A stretch of DNA of 64,000 nucleotides from Hyperoodon ampullatus (GCA_949752795.1 OX457071.1:77837983-77901982); one strand, 5' to 3'; counted from the first letter of the stretch, positions 1-10,905 are shown. Notes: generated from the sequence alone by a model not told the origin. Program-made: numbers and translations.

Positions 1-1365
1 CCCTCACCCATCTCCGCCTCCCGGCGCCTCCGCCTCCGCCTCCGCCTCCGGAGGCTGCGCCGCTCCCGGCCACCCCCACTGTCGGCGGCCCTGGGCTGGA
101 GACTCGGCGGGGACAAGCCTCACCCGGTTCTGGCTGCGGCTCCGCGGAACGAACCTCCCCGCCCCCGGCCCCCCCCTTCGGCAACACGCGCAACTCCGCT
201 CGGTCCAGTCCCGGCTTTAGCGCTGGTGAGGAGGCGGAGGCTGCGGCCGCGGCGGCGCGGCCCGGCCCGGCAAGCACCGCCCCCCACGCCCTCACTGGCG
301 GCCGGGGAGGGCGGGCCAGGGGCCTCGGGCACGCCCATTGGCTGCGTCCGCCTTCCTTCAGGACCCCCCCTCGAGGGGGTGGTCCGACGCCCTGTCCTTT
401 AGGCGTAGGCCACACCCCCGCACCTCCATTCCACCCCCCCTTCCCCGCCCCCACTCCGGCCCGGCCCGTCAGGGTCGGGCCGCTGACTCTCGTCCCCGCC
501 GCACCCGCCTCGGCTCGACCCCTGGGGGCAGAGAGCTATCGGGGCCGGGCGGCCCGAGGGCCTGAGCCGGGCCGCCTGACCCTGCAGCGGCCGCGAGCGA
601 CGCCGCCCGAGGAGCGCCGCGGCCTCGATGTCCCCCACGCCCTCCCTGTCCAGTGTCTGGGAGCCCCGTGAGGGCCGAGCGGGCAGGGGCTGCGGCGACG
701 CGGGCGGGAGCCGGGGGCCGGGAGGCCGGCGGCAGGGGGGCCCCCGCACTCCGAAGGCTGGAAGCGCTTCCCCTCGCCTCAGCCCCGTGGGGAGGCGTCC
801 CTCGCTCCCGTCATGGCTGCGGGAGGAGACTACGTCCTCCATCTTGTCGGGGCCGCGGGGGGAACTGGGGGCAACTCCGACTCGTCCCGGGAAGCCCGGG
901 CTGGGCCCCGCCGCCCGGCCGCCGGGACGGCGCCCGCTGCCGGCTCCGCACCTGGCCCCGGCCGGCGCGACGGGGCCCGGGCCGGACGCCGCTCCCGCCT
1001 CCGCTGGCCAAGATGGAGGCGGCTGCGGGTCCCCGAGCCGGGCGCCCGCCTGTCGGAAGGGCTGGGCCGCCCCCGGCGGGGCCGCCGCGTCCCTACCCTT
1101 GGGCCTCTGCCCTCGTTGGCACCGAGGCGGACGGGCCGACCCCGTGGCGGGAGGGAACGCAGGTGCCGGCCGGGCTGGGCCCGGTGGGGCCGGGCGAGTT
1201 CCGACCAAGGAGCCACCTGGGCGGCAGGACTCGGCTTTTGTTCGCCGTCTACACCTATGTCCCGGGCGCACGTCACGGGCTGTGCGGGTCCCGAGGTTCC
1301 ACGTAGGAGGCGAGCGGGGAGGCCGCCCTGGCGGCCGTCGGTGGGACTGCAGCCGACGATGTTGG
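1..1365 (-). promoter_or_regulatory. Left arm of inverted CpG-island duplication: promoter and first-exon copy facing left
   Basis: This very GC- and CpG-rich block is the reverse complement of 58931-60246, with substitutions and small indels. The match starts at base 1, so the arm continues outside the window, and it ends abruptly at about 1365 (GTTGG). Read on the minus strand it holds a CCAAT box (ATTGG at 337-341), GC boxes and, at the outer edge, GGAGATGG followed by the donor GTGAGG (exon end at 8). These are the same elements as in the right copy. It probably drives a paralogous transcript leaving the window to the left. Open frames here are by-products of GC content. The role as a promoter is inferred from composition and from the preserved elements in the partner copy. 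Confidence 0.75.
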
Positions 1366-1462
1366 GGAGTAAATGGATGGATAAAGTGGACCCAGATTTC
1401 AGGATTGCCTACTGGCAAATAGACGGGTGTTGTTACACTTTAAAGTTCAACACGATGGTGAA

Positions 1463-1887
1463 CAACATGAACTTTTTTTTAAACATCTTTATTGGAGTAT
1501 AATGCTTAACAATGGTGTGTTAGTTTCTGCTGTATAACAAAGTGAATCAGCTATATGCATACATATATGCCCATAACCCCTCCCTCTTGCGTCTCCCTCC
1601 CACCCTCCTTATCCCACCCCTCTAGGTGGTCGCAAAGCACCGAGCTGATCTCCCTGTGCTATGCAGCAGCTTCCCACCACAATGTTCCATCGCAGCACTC
1701 TACAATAGCCAGGACATAGAAGCAGCCTAAGTGTACATCGACAGATGAATGGTTAAAGAAGATGTGGCACATATATGCAATGGACTATTACTCAGCCTTA
1801 AAAAGAAATGAAGTTGAGCTATTTGTAGCGAGGTGGATGGTCCTAGTGTCTGTCATACAGAGTGAAGTAAGTCAACATGAACTTTTT
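1463..1887. mobile_element. L1 insertion with 5' inversion, with target-site duplications
   Basis: A 15 bp target-site duplication (CAACATGAACTTTTT) lies at 1463-1477 and 1873-1887. Between the copies, 1478 to about 1680 is an L1 3' end in minus orientation, ending in the T tract that represents its poly(A). From about 1682 to 1872 the last part of L1 ORF2 runs in plus orientation, including MWHIYAMDYYSALKRNE at 1762-1812. The opposed halves inside one duplication are the signature of twin-primed reverse transcription. The insertion lies about 100 bp from the edge of the left arm. Confidence 0.85.
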
Positions 1888-2657
1888 AATGAAGTTATAA
1901 TCATCCATGAAGGTCTCAGTAAAGACCGACTTTATAGAGATGCCACTTAGCATAGTCTAGTAGAAAGTGAGATTCATTATGAATAAAACAATCAAGTAGT
2001 CCTCACACCTATGGCTAGATGCAATAAATATGCTGCTCTTTATTTAAATTGGAGGATGTCCAATATGTATTTAAACCCACTTTCTCAAAATGGCATCATT
2101 TATTTTTCTGCATTTTATTTCTTAATTATAAAATTTTTCAATTTTTGGTAAAACAAAATATTGTAAGACTCTGTGTATTACACAGTACTGTTCTACATTG
2201 ACATTCTCGATATCAGTATCTTCACAACAGAAATGTCCCCTATTACCAAATGCAGGGCAATACTGTAATCACTCCGTGAAAACTTACAGCACCATCCCTT
2301 TTCTGTCACCATGTACCGTTGCAGTAACTTCTCTTCATTGAATTTATAGTTAGTTAGAAGGCTTAAGTAGAGGTACTTCCAAATAAGCTCTGTCATAGAC
2401 TTCAGCGATAGATTGGATTGCTGCGTGCTGTTCAATTTAAGGAAGCTCTATACTGCTACTAATTATGAAATTATTTATGTTTTATAATTAATTAACAAGA
2501 CTAATAATTACTGTAGTATATATTAGTCACATTTTGTATTCATTCAAATCCATTTGTGCATGAAAATGTTCACTGGGTTACCTACATGATATCAGGGAGA
2601 ATTTTAGCTGAGAGTTGAAAGCTGGGGGGAAAAAAAGGTTTGTGTCATAATTTAAAG
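1888..2657. other. AT-rich DNA without a recognised gene
   Basis: No repeat family is recognised with confidence. An 80-codon open frame lies on the minus strand at 2193-2435 and reads LLTNYKFNEEKLLQRYM near its centre. That stretch faintly recalls the helical region before the first RING of ariadne-type ubiquitin ligases, but the surrounding residues do not. I treat it as unassigned, possibly a decayed retrocopy. Confidence 0.4.
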
Positions 2658-2670
2658 AAAAACTACACTT

Positions 2671-2868
2671 GGGCTTCCCTAGTGGCGCAGTGGTTGAGAG
2701 TCCACCTGCCGTTGCAGGGGACACAGTTTCGTGCCCTGGTCCAGGAAGATCCCACATGCCGCGGAGCAGCTGGGTCCGTGAGCCATGGCCGCTGAGCCTG
2801 TGCGTCCGGAGCCTGTGCTCCGCAACGGGAGAGGCCACAACAGTGAGAGGCCCGCGTACTGCAAGAAA
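2671..2868 (+). mobile_element. SINE, CHR-2-like (short form)
   Basis: It has the tRNA-derived head GGGCTTCCCTAGTGGCGCAG and the short-form tail CCGCGTACTGC. A 13 bp target duplication (AAAAACTACACTT) lies at 2658-2670 and 2869-2881. Confidence 0.9.
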
Positions 2869-2899
2869 AAAAACTACACTTAATTTTATAGAAAAGTAC

Positions 2900-3375
2900 T
2901 TATAAAAATAATTATTTGAATGTTCACAACAGAACTATTCATAATTTCCAAAAGGTAGAAACAACCCAAATGTCCATTAACTGATGAATGCATAAACAAA
3001 ATCTGGTAGATCCATACAATGGAATATTATTCAGCAATAACAAGGCATGAAGTTCTGATACAGGCTACCACGTGGGTGAACCTTGAAGACAGGATGCTAA
3101 AGGAAGTAAGCCAGACACAAAACACCATACACTGTATGATTCCATTTATGTGAATTATCCAGGTGAGGCAAATTTATAGAGATAGGAAGTAGAATATTAG
3201 TTCCCTAGGCCTAGGGAGGTGAGGAGTCATAGCTAAAGTGTATGGAGTGTCTTTTTGGAGCAAATTGATTGTAATGATGATTGGACAGCTCTGAATATAT
3301 TAAAAACCATGGAATTGTTCACTTTAAGTGGATGAATTTTATGGTACGGAATTATAACTTGATAAAGCTGTTACT
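2900..3375 (+). mobile_element. Old L1 3' portion
   Basis: Degenerate L1 ORF2 end and 3' UTR in plus orientation, recognisable from GGAATATTATTCAGCAATAA and the following AAGCCAGACACAAA segment. It is much decayed compared with the L1 at 34.8-40.7 kb. Confidence 0.7.
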
Positions 3376-3380
3376 AAAAT

Positions 3381-3407
3381 TGTGTGTGTGTGTATGTGTG
3401 TGTGTGG
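3381..3407 (+). repeat. (TG)n microsatellite
   Basis: A short TG tract interrupted by one TA, at the 3' end of the old L1 fragment. Confidence 0.9.
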
Positions 3408-3656
3408 AGTTATTCTGTACTAATCACAAAAGCATACTAAGCTTTGCAGGAAGGCAACATGAAGACTTGAGCAGAGGACTTGCATTTCAAATACTTGTGT
3501 GGCCACTCAAACCCTTGAGCAAGTTATCTTCTAAGGCTCAGTTTAGCCATTTATAATATATAGTAATGCAGTGTTGTAAGGACCAAATAACTCCTATGAA
3601 AGCAATATACAAATATTAGAAGTTGCTAAGAGAGTAGATCTTAAAAGTTCTCATCA

Positions 3657-3853
3657 CAGGACTTCCCTGGTGGTCCAGTGGCTAAGACTCCATGATCCCA
3701 AGGCAGGGGGCCCAGGTTCGATCCCTGGTCAGAGAACTAGGTCCCACATGCCACAACTAAGAACTCGCATGCCATAACGAAAGATCCCGCATGCCACAAC
3801 AAAGACCTGGAGCAGCCAAATTAATAAATAAATATTTTTTTAAATAAAAAAAT
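3657..3853 (+). mobile_element. SINE, CHR-type
   Basis: The head GGACTTCCCTGGTGGTCCAG is followed by ATGCCACAACTAAGAACTCG units and an AT-rich tail. A 9 bp duplication (TTCTCATCA) lies at 3648-3656 and 3854-3862. The divergence suggests an older copy. Confidence 0.85.
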
Positions 3854-3879
3854 TTCTCATCAGAAGAAAAAAAAATTGT

Positions 3880-4011
3880 AACTCTGTGGTCATAGATGTT
3901 AGCTAGAGTTACTTTGGTGATCATGTCACAATGTATACATATATCAAGTCATTATGTTGTACACTTGAAATTAATATAATATTATATGTCAATTATACCT
4001 CAATACAAATA
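3880..4011 (+). mobile_element. Old L1 3' end
   Basis: L1 3' terminal sequence with TTGTACACTTGAAATTAATA and TATACCTCAATACAAATAA, which is typical of old mammalian L1 tails. Confidence 0.65.
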
Positions 4012-4151
4012 AGTGTTAGGTACAATTGTATTTTTGGAAACCAAGAGCTCACCAGTAATTGAGATGCAATATAACAGCTTAGGAGGCAGGCTGCCCAAGT
4101 TTGAACTTGCTTTACCCACAACGAGCTGGGTGATTTTAGGCATATGTTAAT

Positions 4152-4479
4152 TTTTTTAAATAAATAAATTTATTTATTTATTTGGCTGCATTGGGTCTTT
4201 GTTGCTGCACGCGGGCTTTCTCTAGTTGCGGCAAGTGGGGGCTACTCTTCATTGTGGCGCACGGGCTTCTCATTGCTGTGGCTTCTCTTGTGGAGCATGG
4301 GCTCTAGGTGAACAGGCTCAGTAGTTGTGGCTTGTGGGCTCTAGAGCGCAGGCTCAGTAGTTGTGGCGCATGGGCTTAGTTGCTCCACGGCATGTGGGAT
4401 CCTCCCAGACCAGGGCTTGAACCCATGTCCCCTGCATTGGCAGGTGGATTCTTAACCACTGTGCCACCAGAGAAGCCCT
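4152..4479 (-). mobile_element. SINE, CHR-1-like (long form)
   Basis: Complete long-form SINE in reverse, from an ATTT-rich tail to GGCACAGTGG at its head. A 13 bp duplication (GGCATATGTTAAT) lies at 4139-4151 and 4480-4492. Confidence 0.9.
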
Positions 4480-4492
4480 GGCATATGTTAAT

Positions 4493-5910
4493 CTTTTGAA
4501 GAAACTCCATGCTGTTTTCCACAGTGACTGCACCAGTTTACATTCCCACCAACAGTGTACAAGTGTTCCCTTTTCTCCACGTGATTGGTAGCCATTCTGG
4601 CAGGTGTGAAGTGATATCACATTGTGATTTTGATTTGCATTTCTCTAGTGATTAGCAATGTTAAGCATCTTTTTGTGTGCCTGTTGGCCAACTGTAAGCC
4701 TTCTTTGGAAAAACGTCTATTCAGATCTTCTGCCCACTTTTTTAAAATTAATTTTTATTGGAGTACAGTTCATTCACAATGTTGCATCAGTTTCTGCTGT
4801 ACAGCAAAGTAAATCAGTTATACATATTCATATATGCATTCTTTTTTAGATTCGTTTCCCATTTAGGTCATTACAGAGTGTTGAGTAGAGTTCCCTGTGC
4901 TATACAGTAGGTCCTTATTAGTTATCTATTTTCTACATAGTAGCGTGCATATGTCAATCCCAATCTCCCAATTTATCCCTCCCCCACTTTTCTGCCCACT
5001 TTTTTTTTATCAGGTTGTTTGTTTTTTTAATATTGAGCTGTATGAGCTGTCTATATATTTTGGATAATAACCCCTTATCAGTCATATCATTTGCAAATAT
5101 TTTCTCCCATTCAGTAGGTTTTTCATTTTGTTGATGGTTTCCTTTGCTGTGCAAAAGCTTTTAAGTTTAATTAGGTCCCATTTGTTTGTATTTGCTTTTG
5201 TTTCCTTTGCCTTAGGAGACAGATCCAAAAGACTATTGCCACCGTTTATGTCAAAGACTTTCCTGACCATGTTTTTTCCAGGGGTTTTATGGTTTCTAGT
5301 CTTACAGTTAGGTCTTTAATCCATTTTGAGTTTATTTTTGTACATAGTGTGAGAAAATGTTTTAATTTCATTCTTTTACATGTAACTGTCCAGTTTTCCC
5401 AGCAACAGTTATTGAACAGACTGTCTTTTCTCTATTGTTTATTCCTGTCTCTTTGTCATAGATTAATTGTTCATAAGTGTGTGTGTTTATTTCTGAGCTC
5501 TCTATTATGTTCCATTGATCTATGCATCTGTTTTTGTGCCAGCACCATACTGTTTTGATTACTGTAGCTTTGTAGTATAGTCTGAAGTAAGGAAGCATAA
5601 TTCCTCCAGCTCTGTTCTTCTTTCTCAAGATTGTTTTGATTGTTTTCTTAACTTCTCTTCCTGATAGTTCATTGTTAGTGTATAGAAATGCAACAGATTT
5701 CTATATATTAATTTGTATCCTGCAACTTTACCAAATTCATTTGATGAGCTCTCCCAGTTTTCTGGTGGCATCTTTAGGATTTTCTATGTACAGTATCATG
5801 TCATCTGCAAACAGTGACAGTTCTACTTCTTCCTTTCCAATTTGTATTCCTTTTATCTCTTTTTCTTGTCTGATTGCTGTGGCTAGGCGTTATGAAATTT
5901 TTTGATCATG
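4493..5910 (-). mobile_element. Old L1 ORF2 remnant
   Basis: Reverse-strand L1 ORF2 with many breaks. Recognisable pieces include [15 protein letters not shown] near 5590-5628 and, from about 5760-5880, a sequence in which the LFADDMI reverse-transcriptase core can still be read. It is interrupted by a younger L1 tail at 4744-4990 and stops at about 5910. Confidence 0.85.
4744..4990 (-). mobile_element. 5'-truncated L1 3' end nested in older L1
   Basis: An L1 3' UTR segment (TTTTTATTGGAGTACAGTTC on the plus strand) flanked by TCTGCCCACTTTTTT at 4729-4743 and 4991-5005. The insertion split the older L1, whose ORF2 resumes on the far side. Confidence 0.85.
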
Positions 5911-5998
5911 ACAATCACTAGGATATATATTATACATGGAGGCACAGTACAAACCCACCTTCATACATAATTACATATCTGAATCAAAAGTTTCATAG

Positions 5999-6212
5999 TG
6001 GGCTTCCCTGGTGGCGCAGTGGTTGAGAGTCCGCCTGCCGATGCAGGGGGCACAGGTTCGTGCCCCAGTCTGGGAGGATCCCATATGCCGCTGCGGAGCT
6101 GCTGGGCCCGTGAGCGGAGCTTGCGTGTCCAGAGCCTGTGCTCCACAATGGGAGAGGCCCGCATACTGCAAAAATAATAATAATAATAATAAAATTAAAT
6201 TAAATTTTAAAA
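5999..6212 (+). mobile_element. SINE, CHR-2-like (short form)
   Basis: Short-form SINE with an internal deletion after GTGAGC and an AAT-rich tail. A 13 bp duplication (AAAAGTTTCATAG) lies at 5986-5998 and 6213-6225. Confidence 0.9.
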
Positions 6213-6225
6213 AAAAGTTTCATAG

Positions 6226-6929
6226 AATTGTTTCATTTACTACCTTAGATGGATTTTAATATTTTCTATTCTAATCTATTTAAATCTAGTCTGTACTGTT
6301 TTTTGTTTTGTTTTTTATTTGTTTGTTTTTTAATGAACAGTGGTTCCAGCCCACCAAATTGACTACATGGCTTACAAACTGTGGTTTGAAAAACATTATT
6401 CTAGAGAAAGCAAATCATGGATAGATTCAGATTCTAAAACAGAAGTGAAAACACAAGATGTTACTGAATACTGAGAGTAGTCTGGAATGAACTATAGGTT
6501 GAAAAACTCATTTTTAAAAAAATAGAGATTTAAGTTGCCATTCTTCCTAATATATGAAATACTTATTCCTTCCTAAAAAAATGCTTTACATTTGATGAGA
6601 CTGAAATACAGCTGATGAACAAGTCTCTGGACAAGCATTGTAATGATCTGGAAGAGAACGCAGAACTGACATTGATGTGACTCCACCATTCATCAGCTTT
6701 GTGACCCTGGACCTTCCAGAGCCTCAGTTTCTCCTTCAATAAAATAAGGGAATTGTGCATAATATGCTCTTGAAGTAAAGTCCACTTTTATCTTCACAGC
6801 CTTCTCATCCCTCAGGATCCCAGTGTCTCCTCCAGCCCCTCTCACTTTCCTAACTTATTATGAAGGTTGCCTTCCTCTCAGTTCCTGTGGCTTTTTTATT
6901 ATTAAATAATCCAATGTTTACCACTATAT
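6226..6929 (+). repeat. Mostly unique sequence with a MIR fragment (about 6670-6760)
   Basis: CATTCATCAGCTTTGTGACC followed by CCTCAGTTTCTCC and AATAAAATAAGGG matches the MIR core in plus orientation. The rest of the interval holds nothing I can name. A TATG/TG tract begins near 6925. Confidence 0.6.
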
Positions 6930-7107
6930 ATGTGTGTGTATATGTATATACATATATATGTGTGTATATATATATGTATATTCTTTTTTTTTTTTTTGGC
7001 CGCACCGCACTGCTTGCAGGATCTTTGTTTCCCAACCAGAGATCGAACCTGCACCCTCTGCATCGGATGCACGAAGTCTTAACCGCTGGACTGCCAAGTA
7101 AGTCCCA
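6930..7107 (-). mobile_element. SINE fragment with TATG microsatellite
   Basis: A short CHR-type SINE in reverse (GGATCTTTGTTTCCCAACCA to TGGACTGCCAAGTAAGTCCC) behind a T tract and a TATG/TG repeat at 6928-6980. An 11 bp duplication (TACCACTATAT) lies at 6919-6929 and 7108-7118, so the microsatellite belongs to the inserted unit. Confidence 0.8.
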
Positions 7108-7118
7108 TACCACTATAT

Positions 7119-7680
7119 TCTTAACAAAGAATGCTCTTCGCTCCACCTTACCTGTTTCATACTTGAGTACAAGGACCCACCATGTTTCTCATTTTATCTT
7201 GCAGGCAGCATTGCCCACCCAAATGCCTTCTAAGCTTTAGAGGTCCTGACTGCAACCAGAAGCAAATTTTTAAAAAGAAAATTCTATTCAGTGATTATGG
7301 AGGTCCTCTCCAGTAATTAAATTCTATGGTTTTTATAAAATTATAAGCTGGAAATAATGATTTAAAGCTTAATTTTTGCCCATTTAGGCGTTCCTTATAT
7401 TATCAACTTTTTTTTTTGAGTTTCTGTACTAGGTAGCTATTATTCTCTAAGAGATTAAAACCTAAAATTAAGCAAGCCTAACAGTTTTGAATTTAGTATA
7501 CTTACTTTTTAAAATATTTTTCCTACTTCCATAGTTAATAAATTCACAGTCAGTGACAAAAGCAAAAAACAAACAGTAACAACAACAAAACTTGGAAAAC
7601 CTGTGCAAAAAGTGCAAAAAAAAAAGAAAATTACCTGTAATTCTTTACCCAAGGATGGCTATTGGTAACATTTTTTTTCA
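7119..7680. other. No recognised feature
   Basis: AT-rich sequence. I see no repeat family or gene signal. Confidence 0.5.
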
Positions 7681-8575
7681 ACAGACTTTTTTTTTTTTTT
7701 AGCAGTTTTAGGTTCACAGAAAAATTGAGCAGAAAGTACAGAGTTCCCATGTACCCACTGTCCCTACACATGCACAGCCCACCCCACTATCAACAATGTC
7801 CACCAAAGTGGTGCATTTGTTGTGTCAATGTGGATGAACCCACATTGACACAACATACTCACTCCAAGTCCATAGGTTACACTAGGGTTCACTCTTGGTG
7901 TTGTACATTCTGTGAGTTTTAACAAGCACATGATAGCATGTACCCAACATTATACCATCATAAAAATAGTTTCCTGCCCTAAAAATCCTCTGTGTTCCAC
8001 CTATGGAACTCCATCCCCGTAACTTGTGCCAATCCCTGACCTTTAGTGAAAGGGTCTATAGTTTTATATTTCCCAAAATGTCATATAGTTGGAATCATAC
8101 TATGATTCCAAAGCCTGGGTAAACAGCCTTTTCAGATTGACTTTCTCCGCTAAGCAGTAAGCATTTAACATTCCTCCATGGCTTTTCTGGCTTGACAGCT
8201 CATTTCTTTTTAGTGCTGAGTAATATTCCATTGTCTGGATGCACCACAGTTTATTTATCCATTCACCCACAGAAGGGCATCTTGGTTGCTTCCAAGTTTT
8301 TGGCAGTTATGAATAAAGCTCCTGTAAACATCCATGTTCAGGTTTTTGTGTGGACATATTTACAACTCATTTGGATAAATACCATGGATCAAAGTGAACT
8401 TTTGCATTTCCACTGGTAATGATGAGAGTTTCTGGTGTCCACATCTTCATCAGCATTTGGTGCTGTCAGTATTTTGCAGTCTCACCACTTAATAGGTGTG
8501 TAGTGGTCTCTCCTTGCTATTTTGCTTTGTTAACATTTTGATGTATCAATATTTTTCCACAGAATGTTTTCAAAT
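7681..8575 (-). mobile_element. Old L1 3' portion
   Basis: Reverse-oriented old L1, from the 3' UTR (AGCAGTTTTAGGTTCACAGA) into the ORF2 end (AGTAATATTCCATTGTCTGG). A related copy lies at 31.9-33.2 kb. A small local inverted repeat (TGTGTCAATGTGGATGAACC facing AACCCACATTGACACAAC) is visible at 7820-7855. Confidence 0.75.
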
Positions 8576-8671
8576 ATTTATATCACCGATAAAAATATAT
8601 GTCTTGTTAGAAGTGAAGAAGAGATTCAGTAAAAAACTGGTGATATCTAGAAGAATAAAATCATCATTGAG

Positions 8672-9067
8672 GACTTCCCTAGTGGCGCAGTGGTTAAGAA
8701 TCCGCCTGCCAATGCAGGTGACAGGAGTTCGAGCCCTGGTCCGGGAAGATCCCACATGCCACGGAGCAACTAAGCCCGTGCACCACAACTACTGAGCCTG
8801 CGCTCTAGAGCCCGCGAGCCACAACTACTAAGCCGGCGCGCCACAACTATCGAGCCTGCTCTCTAGAGCCCATGAGCCACAACTACTGAACCCACGTGCC
8901 ACAACTACTGAAGCCTGCATGCCTCGAGCCCATGCTCCGCAACAAGAGAAGCCACCGCAATGAGAAGCCCCTGCACCACAACTACAGAAAGCCCGCAAGC
9001 AGCAACGAAGACCCAAGGCAGCCAAAAATAAAAATAAATAAATTAAGAAAAAAAACCTGTTTTTAAA
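8672..9067 (+). mobile_element. SINE, CHR-1-like, with internal unit expansion
   Basis: Long-form SINE of about 395 bp. It is longer than the other copies here because the CACAACTACTGAGCC-type unit is repeated about six times between 8780 and 8925. A duplication (AAAATCATCATTGAG, with one mismatch) lies at 8657-8671 and 9068-9082. Confidence 0.9.
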
Positions 9068-9174
9068 AAAATCGTCATTGAGAATAGGATCGTAATCTCT
9101 GTTTTGTTGTTGTCAGATAGGTAAAAAGATTTTAAGATGAGATGCATACGGTGGAGACTAATATGTAGCTACAG

Positions 9175-9363
9175 GGCTTCCCTGATGGTGCAGTGGTTGA
9201 GAGTCTGCCTGCCGGTGCAGGGGACGCGGGTTTGTGTCCCGGTCCGGGAGGATCCCACGTGCCGCGGAGCGGCTGGGCCCGTGAGCCATGGCCGCTGAGC
9301 CTGCGCGTCCGGAGCCTGTGCTCCGCAGGGGGAGAGGCCACAGCGGTGAGAGGCCCGCGTACC

Positions 9364-9402
<39 letters not shown>
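9175..9402 (+). mobile_element. SINE, CHR-2-like, young copy with long A tail
   Basis: Short-form SINE ending in CCGCGTACCGC and an uninterrupted run of about 39 A. A 15 bp perfect duplication (AATATGTAGCTACAG) lies at 9160-9174 and 9403-9417. The pure tail and perfect duplication point to recent insertion. Confidence 0.95.
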
Positions 9403-9407
<5 letters not shown>

Positions 9408-9744
9408 GTAGCTACAGAAGACTTGCGCTTTGGCTTCCCTCTACCCCTAAAACAGAAATTATGTCCAAGGATCTATCCATGGAAAAGTGGGACCCGGAAT
9501 GACTGCATACTCATGACAGGTAGGGAAATTAAAAAAAAAAAAAAAGACATGCTTATTTTTTATGTGTGATGTGATATAAAACGGTTTGTGGGAAATGCTT
9601 TTGAGACACCATATCTATGTTGATAATTTTGAATTATTCTAATTTTGAATTCAATTGTCATTTTTTAAATGTAATAAAGAAATAAGAATTGTAATCAGGG
9701 TTAGAGTCATCAAGCATGATAAGACAGAAAAGTTTTATCAGCTA

Positions 9745-9920
9745 CTGCTTAGTGGTACTGTATAGCACAGGAACTATATTCAATATCTTGTGATAAACCA
9801 TAATGGAAAAGAATATGAAAAAGAATACATATATGTGTAACTGAGTCACTTTGCTGTACAGCAGAAATTAACACAACATTGTAAATCAACTATACTTCAA
9901 TAAAATGAAAAAAAAAACCC
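9745..9920 (+). mobile_element. 5'-truncated L1 3' end
   Basis: L1 3' terminus (GTACTGTATAGCACAGGAAC to ATACTTCAATAAAATG plus A tail), probably flanked by a short TTAGTGGTA repeat. Confidence 0.8.
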
Positions 9921-9989
9921 TAACAGTTAGTGGTAGTAACAAAAATTAGTCATGTTATTAACATTGTGTGGAACTTTTAAGATTCTTAA

Positions 9990-10178
9990 AAATTAATTTA
10001 TTTATTTTTTGGTTGCACCGGGTCTTAGTTGCGGCACGCGGGCTCCTTAGTTGTGGCATGAGAACTCTTAGTTGCAACATGTATGTGGGATCTAGTTCCC
10101 TGACCAGGGATTGAACCTGGTCCCCCTGCATTGGGAGTGTGGACTCTTATTATCCACTGAGCCACGAGGGAAGTCCCT
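9990..10178 (-). mobile_element. SINE, CHR-type, short
   Basis: Reverse-oriented SINE with tail TTTATTTATT and head GAGCCACGAGGGAAGTCCC. Its middle units are fewer than in the long form. Confidence 0.85.
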
Positions 10179-10189
10179 CAGATCTTTGA

Positions 10190-10905
10190 TGTGCATTCAT
10201 TACACAAATGTTAACTGAGTTATGCCAGATACTATGATAAGTGCAAGGGATAGAACAGTGAATAAGACAGATATAATCCCTAGCCTCATAGAGAGTATAG
10301 TCTACACTCAATTAGGAGGATCTGACAAACACTAAAATGAACGAAAACGAATATGAATAAAATAATTACAGTGGAGTGCTAGGAAGGAATTAAACAGAGC
10401 TTCTTAATAGGGAATATCAGTGGAGACCTGTGCTACTGATCGTGGGAGACCTTTCTGAGCAAGTAACATTTAAATTGAGATCTGCCTTAGGAGGAACCAT
10501 TAGAATAACAAGGGGAATATTGTTCTAGACTGCCGGTAAAGCAAGAATTAAACCCATCCGAGGCAGTGGAGATGAACAAGGTGGAGTGTAGTGGACCAAG
10601 GGAAGCAGTGACACCTCCTGAGCAGGCAGTGCCCAGCAAGCACAGTTCAAGGAGGGTTTTGTAGGCCGTGCTGAGGAGTCTGAATTTTCTTTTCATGCCT
10701 GGAGAAGCCATAAAGAGGGTTTTTAAGTGAAAAAGTGATACAGTATGATGTGAATGTTAAGCAGATAACCCTGCCCACTTTGTGGAGGATGGCTCGAGGG
10801 CAGCAAGAGCAGAATTTGGGAAGCTGATTTGTGGTCTGGGCAAGAATTGATGCTGCTGGCCTCAGCAGGGAGGTAGAGCGGTCAGTAGGTTGCACTGAGA
10901 TAGAA
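10190..10905 (+). repeat. Ancient mammalian interspersed repeat, family uncertain
   Basis: It contains the widely dispersed motif order GCATTCATTACACAAATG, ATAGAACAGTGAATAAGACA, GTAACATTTAAATTGAGATC and GGAGGGTTTTGTAGGCCGTG. I recognise this as an old dispersed repeat but cannot name the family. No coding signal is seen. Confidence 0.5.

Noticed and set aside
2671..2760. tRNA gene in the SINE heads
   Set aside because: The heads derive from a tRNA and keep promoter-like boxes (GGTTCGTGCCC), but they do not fold as a full tRNA and are followed by SINE bodies.
8776..8930. CRISPR-like direct repeats
   Set aside because: Regular CACAACTACTGAGCC units are internal SINE repeats with no unique spacers, in a vertebrate genome.
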